From the NCBI RefSeq assembly GCF_000015205.1, contig NC_008701.1, positions 1,739,436-1,803,435 of the forward strand: DNA of 64,000 nucleotides, read 5' to 3'. A program made the translations under genes and the position numbers. This document shows positions 1 through 7,210 of the stretch, piece after piece. Under the pieces are notes generated by a model that had not been told where the DNA came from, did not search any database, and saw nothing but the letters and a program-made list of their open reading frames with translations. The stretch is from Pyrobaculum islandicum DSM 4184. GTDB lineage: Archaea; Thermoproteota; Thermoprotei; Thermoproteales; Thermoproteaceae. Position 1 is the first letter of the stretch. Each line of letters starts with the position of its first letter.

Positions 1-60
1 GTCTACGCCGTATCTCACGAGCGTATACGCATGAGCCCCCAACACGTCGACCACCACCAT
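1..60 (-). CDS. N-terminal fragment, possible thiamine-diphosphate enzyme (acetolactate synthase-like)
   Basis: The minus strand opens with ATG at 60 and runs off the left edge. It encodes MVVVDVLGAHAYTLVRYGVD. The pattern of a short hydrophobic strand, G-A-x-x-x-x-x-L-x-x-Y-G-V-D, resembles the N-terminus of acetolactate synthase and related ThDP enzymes, where it precedes a V-F-G-x-P-G motif that would lie outside the window. An AT-rich TATA-like stretch at 81-90 lies 25 nt upstream, which favours this ATG over the in-frame ATG at 75. Only 20 residues are visible, so the family call is tentative. Confidence 0.4.
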   Translation of the reverse strand, partial: MVVVDVLGAHAYTLVRYGVD

Positions 61-178
61 GTGTACGACATACATCCAGTTTAAAAAATCCTCCGTAGCG
101 GCTTTCAATTATGCTTCGGCGGCTATTGTGCGGCTAGTTTTACCTGATGGATATATAACTGGGCACTTCTCTTGACCT

Positions 179-358
179 GTGTTCTATGTATACGTTAACA
201 AGAGAAAGCAGAGAGTATTGATAACTAGAGAAAAGATTAGAGATCCCCACTGGAGACTAGCTGGGACACACTCGACAGTCACAGCGGCGAAAAGACATGC
301 AAGATTTATCGCCGACGCCCGCGACTACATACTGGAGTGGGACCTGCTGACCTTCTAG
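179..358 (+). CDS. small hypothetical protein (59 aa)
   Basis: A GTG at 179 opens a 59-codon frame ending with TAG at 356-358. The product starts MFYVYVNKRKQRVLITRE and ends in a charged helix followed by LEWDLLTF. A TATA-like GATATATAAC at 149-158 lies about 25 nt upstream of the GTG, the spacing seen for the leaderless genes of this window, and this is the main reason to believe it. I do not recognise the family. Basic residues (KRKQR, AAKRHARF) dominate the first two thirds, so nucleic-acid binding is possible but only a guess. Confidence 0.45.
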   Translation: MFYVYVNKRKQRVLITREKIRDPHWRLAGTHSTVTAAKRHARFIADARDYILEWDLLTF

Positions 359-881
359 CCTTTCAGCTTCTTCTAAGTAATGTAGGGGCGGGTAGTTCTC
401 ACCTCTTCGCATATCGAAGACAAAACCGGAGACAATATTGACAATTTGTCATCGAAGTGTTTGGACGCTATTTTTAAGAGCTGGAGGGACACGTAATGCT
501 TGCGAGGGTCTCGAAATTCTTACAAAGACTATATCAGTCCATTTAGTCTATAATTTCAATAGCAGTGTAACATAACTTTTGAAGAGACAAATCGTATGTT
601 TGGTGAGGATATGTTCCAATGTTAACAGCATACGCTTTTACAACATAAAAGAGTCTAAATTTCCACTACGTCGCTTTGGCAGCCTTGGCGCTTATTTCAG
701 TACATTAATACCGTAGTTATTGTAGCGAGAGTTCCTCATTTGTGTTATATCAAGGGGTATCTATGTCTTACTTACCTACGGCGGCGGTTTACTACCGCAA
801 TCTCGGGAATTTAGGAATAATAAATGTTTTGTAGGTATAAATGCATTAAAAATTACATATGACGTAACTAAATGCTTTGTC
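359..881. other. intergenic stretch without recognisable gene
   Basis: About 520 AT-rich bases between the small plus-strand ORF and the end of the minus-strand operon. Every frame is broken by frequent stops. I saw no tRNA-like, CRISPR-like or transposase-like sequence in it. Its base composition differs from the GC-rich core genes of the window, which fits an accessory region. Confidence 0.5.
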
Positions 882-2609
882 TTAAGACATAACAGAGCCG
901 TCTTGAATTAATCTATCATGGATTCTCCTGGCTAGATCGGCTAATTTGATAAGTCCTCTACCCTCTAGGTCCAAAGTGAACAATTCAGCCCACCTCCCGT
1001 ACCTTTCTATACTCCAACGCCTGAATTTGAGAAGGAGCGGCAGGTAGAGCACAGCCTGAGGGTTTGGAATTACAATCCATAGCATATTCACGCGGCCATA
1101 CCTACTCTCTACCACTTCTCTAAGTTTATGAATCACAGCGCCTGTTCCGTACAAAGTCTCCACCTCGACGGCTAAATCTCTGTACGGCCCTTCGCACTCC
1201 ACATACACATCAACTCTAATACTGCCCAGTCCGCGCTCGGTATCGACACAACTCAGCGCTCTTTCCCACGCAGTCTTGTCGTCATGTTCTGTCTGTTTTA
1301 ACTCTTCTGATATTTTCCCCGCTAGATAGCTTACGACAAACGCTTTAACGAGGTAATGCATTTTAGATTCACTGCCGCTATCATCACTAGGTTTAGTCCT
1401 TAGTAATATGTCAAACACCCCTGTAGCTCTTTCTAACTCCTTCCAGAACCAATCCTCTAGGTAAACTATACGTTCATCAAGATCGCCATATGGCTTGCCA
1501 GAAAGAGACGACATTCCCCACATGGCGTCCGCCAATACATTGAGAATCTGAATGTCCTCTCTTGCTAGGGCTATTTCTATAGGTCTTGGCGTGTCGGACA
1601 TCCCCTTTTTCCAGAAGTTTTTGACCTCTCTTAACCTCTCCCCGCTCCCGTAGAACACGAAAAAGCCCAGACGTTGTGAATAAAGCTCTCTCAACCTATC
1701 AAGAATGCCGTCTCTTATCAACTCTATTCGAAATCTTCCACCCCGCAGATCAAATACAAAGATCCTACCCCCGGCGCTTACGTCTACCGGCATGATCTTT
1801 TCAAGATCGTCCGAGTTGCTAATGTGTTTGGAATTTGTAGGGAGACTCCCAGCTCTGACCAAATATATCTCTCTTAACACTCTCTTAAGAAATTCGATAT
1901 AGTCTTGCGACTCCCTCTCGGCTAATATCACAAGGGGTCTATCGGCTAAGATTGAGCTCAGTCTCAAGACGGGGTTCCGCGCGTAAAGGTCCTCAAAGAA
2001 GCTGAAGAGCTCTATATCGTAATCTCCTCCAGACGCCTGCGGCACCCCCGTCGTCGAGACGCGTGGAGCTGAGATCTGAGGCACGTCGGAAGACAGAGGA
2101 GACAAGAAAAATGAAGGTTTCTCAGCCCAAGAGACCGTAGCCGGCTGAAGATGTGGCTCTGCCGTTTTGATCTCAGGTACTACGTCATTAAGAGCTAGAG
2201 GGCCGAGCCTCTGAGCCTCTTTGAACACGACATCGACAAACGCTAGTTTAGGGGCTACACCGGGAAGTTGAGGAAGGTCAGTCGCCAGGTCGGGAACAGT
2301 TATGCGAGGCCTCTGGTGTATCTTCACCACGACGGGCTCTAAATATAGAGCCTTTTCACCGAGTTGAGGCACCTCTGACGTCAAAGAGAGACTATATGTC
2401 TGCGGCGACCTAAAGGTCACCGCGGGCATATCAAAGTTCAATGCCGTATTAACTACTACTCTATCGCCAACTCTTTCAACAGTAGCCGATTTAAAGAACT
2501 TTACAACTCTCTCGACTTCTCCTTCTCTCAATTTAAGCCAAGCTAAGATTATAGTCTCGTCGCCGCGCTTACCGCGAATCTCTACTTGGACATAGCGCTG
2601 AGAGGACAT
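882..2609 (-). CDS. hypothetical protein with nuclease-like C-terminus (575 aa)
   Basis: Last gene of a three-gene minus-strand operon, with one base between it and the upstream gene. Residues 1-65 look like a compact beta-rich domain. Residues 70-195 form a proline-rich linker that repeats VPQ/LPQ/VPE motifs about five times. The C-terminal third has a pattern reminiscent of the PD-(D/E)xK fold: helix with MHYLVKAFVVSYL, strand RVDVYV (Asp about 467), then LAVEVETLYG (Glu about 482 and 484). The usual catalytic Lys is not visible (E-V-E rather than E-x-K), so activity is uncertain. No named family is recognised. Context suggests a defence or mobile-element effector. Confidence 0.7.
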   Translation of the reverse strand: MSSQRYVQVEIRGKRGDETIILAWLKLREGEVERVVKFFKSATVERVGDRVVVNTALNFDMPAVTFRSPQTYSLSLTSEVPQLGEKALYLEPVVVKIHQRPRITVPDLATDLPQLPGVAPKLAFVDVVFKEAQRLGPLALNDVVPEIKTAEPHLQPATVSWAEKPSFFLSPLSSDVPQISAPRVSTTGVPQASGGDYDIELFSFFEDLYARNPVLRLSSILADRPLVILAERESQDYIEFLKRVLREIYLVRAGSLPTNSKHISNSDDLEKIMPVDVSAGGRIFVFDLRGGRFRIELIRDGILDRLRELYSQRLGFFVFYGSGERLREVKNFWKKGMSDTPRPIEIALAREDIQILNVLADAMWGMSSLSGKPYGDLDERIVYLEDWFWKELERATGVFDILLRTKPSDDSGSESKMHYLVKAFVVSYLAGKISEELKQTEHDDKTAWERALSCVDTERGLGSIRVDVYVECEGPYRDLAVEVETLYGTGAVIHKLREVVESRYGRVNMLWIVIPNPQAVLYLPLLLKFRRWSIERYGRWAELFTLDLEGRGLIKLADLARRIHDRLIQDGSVMS

Positions 2610-2610
2610 A

Positions 2611-3915
2611 TCAAATAAATACGTATAATACCCCGTTTTTCAAATCTTTTGTCTCAAGCCGGGCCAGGCCTAAAAACAATAGCTGAGAGAAGACCTCAAG
2701 GAAATTACTATAACTGATAGTTCTAAGTCTTAACCTTAGTCGCGCGCCGTCACGCGGTCTAGGATTTTCACAGAACGAAGTTTTACATCCTTTAACAAAA
2801 TCCCCATCTGAATCCGAGATATTTACAATGCTTGCTTTTACTTCCAGTTTAAAACCTAGATAATATATCAATGGACTTTTATCTAGTTGTTTTTCTATAT
2901 ATCCTGTTGCATAAGAAGAATGATAATAATAATACGCTAAGTATTCTGTTGAAAACCTATCTATATATGAAGAGTAATGGGTTACGTATTCTCTCAGCTC
3001 ATCTCTTGACAAGTTATAATCTCTTGACAAGCGATACATTAAGTCGTATACTACGTCTAACAAGCGTAAGACTCTATTGCCAACGCTGTCGGCTGTATGG
3101 CCTACTACTGCAAGCTCTCTATCTAGTTCGCCGCCTAAGTCTGGCACTAGCTTGACTGTTAGCTTTATGCCAAATCTCTCCATAAGTGCCTTTGTCTTAT
3201 CGCTAAAGAGCTCTTCGCCATACATAAGTTTCAGATATGGTCTCGGTGTTGAGCCTAAAGACTGTAGGAAGAACGTAAACGGGTTATAGAGCGGAAGTAT
3301 GCCAACTGCGGCGTTTATAACATCAACAAACGCATTAACAAGATCTTGGGCATCCTTAACATCGTACTTTTCCGCATTTACCCTCATATTAGTTCGCAAA
3401 TATAGATAATCCAATAAGTTATATATTTCTATTATCCACTCCATTAGCGTGTGTTCTGACTTAATATGCTGAATACGGAACCCTTTGGCCGCTTCTTCCA
3501 GTAATGTGTGTCTCGCTTTAGCTAAAAGTCTGTTTCTGTTATCTATGTCGGCCTTAAGATCGTCGCCCAGCCCTATTCCCAACACTTGCCGATAGAAATA
3601 GGCCATTGAGTTCTTCGGTATACACTCTTCCCTCATTACGCCAGATTTTACACAGTCTTGACTTACGCCTCCTAGGAGGATTCTTAGGGCAAGTTCTCTA
3701 TGTGGGCCTTTGAGCACTTGGCCTAGGTCGTCTGAGAGTATACGCAAAAGGTTTTCTCGTGCGCTTACAAAGCCCAAGACTTTGGCGTACAAATCTCCCA
3801 AGGTTGTATATTTGATGTCGCAACCCGTAGCGCCTCTTGGCAAAAGATGACATCTCCACCAATTCTCATCCCAATACTGGATATCCGGCACCTTGGTTTG
3901 CGAAGGCATGCTCAT
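2611..3915 (-). CDS. hypothetical helical protein (434 aa), middle gene of operon
   Basis: The start ATG overlaps the stop of the upstream regulator gene in an ATGA arrangement (3912-3915), showing translational coupling. The protein is predicted mostly helical, with Tyr-rich stretches (EYLAYYYYHSSY near residue 320) and Cys residues near both ends. I see no P-loop, no nuclease motif and no membrane segment. The family is not recognised. Its fixed position between a DNA-binding protein and a nuclease-like protein suggests a structural or sensor subunit of one complex. Confidence 0.7.
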   Translation of the reverse strand: MSMPSQTKVPDIQYWDENWWRCHLLPRGATGCDIKYTTLGDLYAKVLGFVSARENLLRILSDDLGQVLKGPHRELALRILLGGVSQDCVKSGVMREECIPKNSMAYFYRQVLGIGLGDDLKADIDNRNRLLAKARHTLLEEAAKGFRIQHIKSEHTLMEWIIEIYNLLDYLYLRTNMRVNAEKYDVKDAQDLVNAFVDVINAAVGILPLYNPFTFFLQSLGSTPRPYLKLMYGEELFSDKTKALMERFGIKLTVKLVPDLGGELDRELAVVGHTADSVGNRVLRLLDVVYDLMYRLSRDYNLSRDELREYVTHYSSYIDRFSTEYLAYYYYHSSYATGYIEKQLDKSPLIYYLGFKLEVKASIVNISDSDGDFVKGCKTSFCENPRPRDGARLRLRLRTISYSNFLEVFSQLLFLGLARLETKDLKNGVLYVFI

Positions 3916-4883
3916 GTCTCCTCAGGAGGCCCTTCCATTAGCCGCGCCCCCTCAAACCCCCTAAGGTTGAGAACCTCCGCCATGAACTTAGGCGCCGTAT
4001 ACCCTGTAGGCAAGACGCTGTAGAGCGCCAACGGCCCCTTCTCATCTCTAGATAGTGCGACCACGCCGTCTATTAACAAGCCGCCGCGATTTTCGCCAAA
4101 GAGCATCCCTGAAACGGCGTCTAGTATGAACACGTAACTAAGGGTATAGGAGAGCAGAACGCTCAGCGGAGCATAGAACCCGCCCTCTCCCACTGCGTAA
4201 TCTCGATAGTATTTAAATTCATCGTCGTAAGCCGCAAGAGACCACACCTCTACATGTCTCCCGTCCTTAAACAGCTTGATTATAATATTATAGATCGGCG
4301 GCTCAAAGAAGTCGAAAATATAGGATTCGTCATTTTCACACCACCTCCTCCAAGCGGTTGGCTCGTGTTCACACGCGTCAACACGTAGGGCCTCCCTTGT
4401 CCACCCTAGTTTATCTAGCAACACTCCCAAGTCTACAGGCTTTGCGAAGTGTCCCCTTATGCGGATTGCATCGATATCATCCATAATATTGCCTACCTTC
4501 TCACGAACCTCGTGAGCCCACATAAGGTCGGCCAACTGCGGCGGCTTCTCCTCCGTCGAGGGGCCGAAGTCGGGGTTCCAGCCTTCGAAGGTCGCCCTTG
4601 TGAAGCCCAGGGCGGCTACCCACTTAGCGAGTTCGGTTTGAAACTCCGCTATATAGTACTGGGTCTTTTTCAATTCTTCCAAGCCCTTCTCAGTAAGCTT
4701 GTAACACCCCCTTTTCTCCTTTTCTAGAAGGCCTTTCTTTATGAGATTTTTCAGCAAATTCCCGATAGCCCCCTTTGATCTGCCGAGTTTCTTTCTTACG
4801 TCAGATGGCCTTAGACAGTTGCCATTTTTTGTTGCGTTGTAGGCTAGTTCGAGAATGAGCAAGCTTGTCCTTATTTGATACAT
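3912..4883 (-). CDS. winged-helix DNA-binding protein (323 aa), first gene of operon
   Basis: Residues 1-75 form a winged helix-turn-helix: LLILELAYNA, then RPSDVRKKLGRSKGAIGNLL as helix 2/recognition helix, then KKGLLEKEKRGCYKLTEKG as the wing. The remaining 250 residues are of unknown fold and probably carry a sensor or protein-interaction function. The ATG at 4883 lies about 25 nt from a TATA-like CTTAAAAG read on the minus strand (about 4904-4911), so the mRNA is probably leaderless. It heads the 4883-882 operon and faces the divergent 5007 gene across a repeated AGAACTT operator-like region. It is a likely autoregulator. MarR-like or PadR-like ancestry is possible. Confidence 0.75.
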   Translation of the reverse strand: MYQIRTSLLILELAYNATKNGNCLRPSDVRKKLGRSKGAIGNLLKNLIKKGLLEKEKRGCYKLTEKGLEELKKTQYYIAEFQTELAKWVAALGFTRATFEGWNPDFGPSTEEKPPQLADLMWAHEVREKVGNIMDDIDAIRIRGHFAKPVDLGVLLDKLGWTREALRVDACEHEPTAWRRWCENDESYIFDFFEPPIYNIIIKLFKDGRHVEVWSLAAYDDEFKYYRDYAVGEGGFYAPLSVLLSYTLSYVFILDAVSGMLFGENRGGLLIDGVVALSRDEKGPLALYSVLPTGYTAPKFMAEVLNLRGFEGARLMEGPPEET

Positions 4884-4919
4884 GGAGACAAGTCCCGAGA
4901 GATCTTTTAAGTTTTACGC

Positions 4920-4970
4920 TAGAACTTTAAGTTCGAATAACCTAGAACTTTGATTTTTGCTCAAGTTCTA
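4920..4970. promoter_or_regulatory. operator-like array of AGAACTT / AAGTTCT half-sites between divergent promoters
   Basis: Four half-sites occur within 51 bp: TAGAACTT at 4920-4927, AAGTTC at 4929-4934, TAGAACTT at 4943-4950 and AAGTTCTA at 4963-4970. The first pair forms a near-perfect palindrome and the second pair an inverted repeat with a 12-bp gap. The block lies exactly between the TATA of the minus-strand operon (about 4904-4911) and that of the plus-strand gene (about 4978-4987), so bound protein could act on both. The winged-helix product of 3912-4883 is the obvious candidate ligand. Confidence 0.6.
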
Positions 4971-5006
4971 ACAAAAGTAATAAATAGGCCAGTATAGAAA
5001 AATTTC

Positions 5007-5816
5007 ATGCCGAAGTGGGAGATTCACAACGAAATCTGCAGTCACATACTGGGCCTAGACAAGCGCCTGTGCAACAGAGTGAATGAGCTTATTGACGCGT
5101 CCACCAAGTATCACGACATATTGTGCAGGCCGCCCAGCGATCCTATTACTGATCCTATTAATAGAATGTTGGTTATACGCATAGGATATCCTCCTTGGAC
5201 TTCTGCCTGTGAGCTCTTCAAAGAAGACAAGCTCTGTGGACGCAGTCTCTGGGACTGTCTGAGGGCGGGGATCCTACACTGTCTCGCAGACAGGGCCTAC
5301 GAGTCTCTGAGGAGAGGATGGCGTATGGATTTAGCTAAGGCAAGCCCGTCGGAGTACGTCGCCGATTTAGTAGATCGGTATTTGGCTGATTTGATGTATT
5401 ACGAAACATCTCTTGGCGGCGCTTTTCGTTGCGAAGCCTATGAACTCACATCAGTAGTGGAAAGCGTGGTGAGATCTCTATTGGATAACGCAGAGTTCTT
5501 TGTCAATACGATCTTGAGAGAAGCACAAAATGTGGGAATACGAAATGTAGAGGGCGTTAAGAAGGCGCTAGAGAGATGTCTAGGGAATTCTAAAAAGTTT
5601 GTGTGTATGTTTTTTGAAGACCTCATGCCAGGGTTCCGCCCTTTGCCATTGACGGCGGCCGCTAATAAAATTGAGACTATGCTTGGGCGCGGCGAGAAGG
5701 TCTGTATAAAATTTATAGCTGATGACTTTTTCTTACAATGCGACCCTGCCAAAACTATATGTTTTAGTAACCTAGACGAATTACTGGTTCAATGCATCCG
5801 CCTGTCTGTAACATAG
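5007..5816 (+). CDS. hypothetical protein (269 aa), divergent from the nuclease-like operon
   Basis: ATG at 5007 sits 24-25 nt downstream of TAATAAATAG (4978-4987), a leaderless layout. The N-terminus (MPKWEIHNEICSHILGL, then a helix ending in STKYHD) resembles a short helical module seen at the start of several archaeal hypothetical proteins of HD-like appearance, but I see no complete HD metal site. The rest is mainly helical and unusually Cys-rich for a hyperthermophile cytosolic protein (about 12 Cys). It is divergently paired with the 4883-882 operon and shares its operator region, so co-regulation is likely. Function unknown. Confidence 0.65.
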   Translation: MPKWEIHNEICSHILGLDKRLCNRVNELIDASTKYHDILCRPPSDPITDPINRMLVIRIGYPPWTSACELFKEDKLCGRSLWDCLRAGILHCLADRAYESLRRGWRMDLAKASPSEYVADLVDRYLADLMYYETSLGGAFRCEAYELTSVVESVVRSLLDNAEFFVNTILREAQNVGIRNVEGVKKALERCLGNSKKFVCMFFEDLMPGFRPLPLTAAANKIETMLGRGEKVCIKFIADDFFLQCDPAKTICFSNLDELLVQCIRLSVT

Positions 5817-5899
5817 AAAGCTTATCATTTTCAATATCCACATGATGTGCCATTTTCCGTAAGACCCCACCTTCCAGGGATCTTAAGAGTACCAAGACA

Positions 5900-6070
5900 T
5901 CACGTCATGTTTTGACTAACCAGCGGCAGACTCGCGTTGATCTGGTACCGCGCCACCTCCCGCCCGTAGTACTGAGGCGGGAGGTCAGGAGAGACCACCA
6001 CCTCAGCCGGCAGATCCACACACTGGCCCGCCCCAACTCCGGAGGTCTGTGATTCTTCTTTTTCCGTAGG
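5900..6070 (-). pseudogene. coding-like tail on the minus strand, possible transposase C-terminal remnant
   Basis: In a minus-strand frame different from cas6, about 55 codons read on from the cas6 3' end and stop at 5900-5902. The peptide includes GAGQCVDLPAEVVVSPDL and then QYYGREVARYQ. A similar peptide (DVVTSPDFRDYGVRYRED) occurs on the plus strand at 9950-10030. Both resemble the low-complexity tails seen after the zinc ribbon of IS605-type TnpB proteins, but no zinc ribbon is present here. It may mark where a transposase fragment joined the cas6 3' end. Confidence 0.3.
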
Positions 6071-6638
6071 CGCGGTATAGGGCCCAGCCGAGGAATCCTC
6101 TTGCTATTCCGCCGCCGGGGAGCTTTACTGTGGCTACGCAGCGGCTGTGGCAGCCGAGGTCGGTGAGGGCGACGTAGGTGTAGACCCAGCGGAGGAAGGG
6201 GGCGCCTAGCTTGGTGAGGCCTAGGGTTCTGCCGTGTTTTACGGCGGATTTGAAGAGGGAGAGGGGGCGGGGGTAGAACTCGTAGGTGGGTTTGCTCCTC
6301 CTGTAGAGGGGTGGGGTGGCGAACCTCAGGGGGCTGAGGAACTCCAGCTTGAAGCACTGCTCCTGGGGGAGGTCGTGGTGGGCGTCGCGCACCTCCACGG
6401 CCTCAGGGTCTAGCCTGGCGCCGAAGAGCTGTAGGCCGCCGGCGGCGGCCGCGGCGAATTGACTGGCCATGTCGTCGTCGGCGAAGCCCATCCTCACCTC
6501 GACGGGGTCTCCGGGGGCTACGGCGGCTCTCCAGAGAACCGGCCTCCCCCTGTGTAGGAGGGGCCACACGGAGAAGGGCTTCACCTTAGCGTCGTGTAGG
6601 TCGGGCCTGCCCAGGGTCTTGAGGACGAGGGACTCCAC
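6003..6638 (-). CDS. cas6: CRISPR repeat-processing endoribonuclease Cas6, probably frameshifted near its N-terminus
   Basis: Cas6 cleaves the CRISPR precursor RNA within each repeat. The open frame carries the Cas6 signatures KPFSVWPLLHRGRP, FKLEFLSPLRFATPPLY and a Gly-rich C-terminal loop (LPGGGIARGFLGWAL). The first 22 or so residues expected of the family are in another frame: ATG at 6705 opens MRIVIIKARA, and the frame of GTG 6638 reads SAFAVSGFSGTVVESLVLK just upstream. One extra base around 6669-6678 would explain this, so the full gene would be 6003-6705. The C-terminus after GFLGWALYRAYG also looks unlike a normal Cas6 end. No other cas gene lies in the window; the array is 11 kb away. 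Either an authentic decaying gene or a sequence error. Confidence 0.75.
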   Translation of the reverse strand: MESLVLKTLGRPDLHDAKVKPFSVWPLLHRGRPVLWRAAVAPGDPVEVRMGFADDDMASQFAAAAAGGLQLFGARLDPEAVEVRDAHHDLPQEQCFKLEFLSPLRFATPPLYRRSKPTYEFYPRPLSLFKSAVKHGRTLGLTKLGAPFLRWVYTYVALTDLGCHSRCVATVKLPGGGIARGFLGWALYRAYGKRRITDLRSWGGPVCGSAG

Positions 6639-6731
6639 GACTGTGCCGGAGAAGCCCGAAACGGCGAAGGCCGACCGCCCTGGCCTTTATAATGACGATC
6701 CTCATGTCTAGGAAAAGGTGGGGGTAAATAA

Positions 6732-7133
6732 CTACTGGCCCGCGGCGGCCTTCAACAAGTCTCTCACCTCCTTCTCGAAGGCGTCCATCTCGCTTGCTAT
6801 CCACAGGAGGAGGATGAAGGCGGCGAAGGCGAGGTGTGGCACGAAGAGGAGGACCAGGGCGAGGGGCCAGGGACCGCGGGTCGAGACCGTGCCCCTCCGG
6901 CAGTCCACCCTTACCTCCACGGGGATCAGGCCGTACCTCTTCCTAACGGCGAGGTAGGGCCCCACCCACGCCGCCTCCGCCCCAATTACGGCGAAGGCGT
7001 CCCGGAGAGCCGATAGGTCGCCGGGGCAGACAACACGCCTACGCCTTTGCAACAGGCGGATGACTAAGACGGCGGCGAGGACGGCGGCGGCAACCCCGAA
7101 GATTATAACGGTTGTCGGGCTGAGCCACTCCAT
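6732..7133 (-). CDS. small membrane protein with two transmembrane helices (133 aa)
   Basis: I start it at ATG 7133 (MEWLSPTTV) because TTTATAAAG on the minus strand (about 7154-7162) lies 25 nt upstream; the ATG at 7151 would be too close to the TATA box. One hydrophobic helix follows the N-terminus (TVIIFGVAAAVLAAVLVIRLL), a soluble middle region of about 60 residues contains two Cys, and a second helix lies near the C-terminus (PLALVLLFVPHLAFAAFIL). The family is not recognised and no operon partner is evident. Confidence 0.6.
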   Translation of the reverse strand: MEWLSPTTVIIFGVAAAVLAAVLVIRLLQRRRRVVCPGDLSALRDAFAVIGAEAAWVGPYLAVRKRYGLIPVEVRVDCRRGTVSTRGPWPLALVLLFVPHLAFAAFILLLWIASEMDAFEKEVRDLLKAAAGQ

Positions 7134-7210
7134 ATATATATCAACTAGCACTCCTCTTTATAAACCTAATGGCTCCCCTCCCGTCTCCCTGCCGCGCTTT
7201 GGCTCGGGGG

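Noticed and set aside
5905-6357. 150-codon minus-strand frame with Pro/Arg-rich composition
   Set aside because: It is the alternative frame of the cas6 region; composition is that of GC-rich antisense or shifted reading and it has no promoter.
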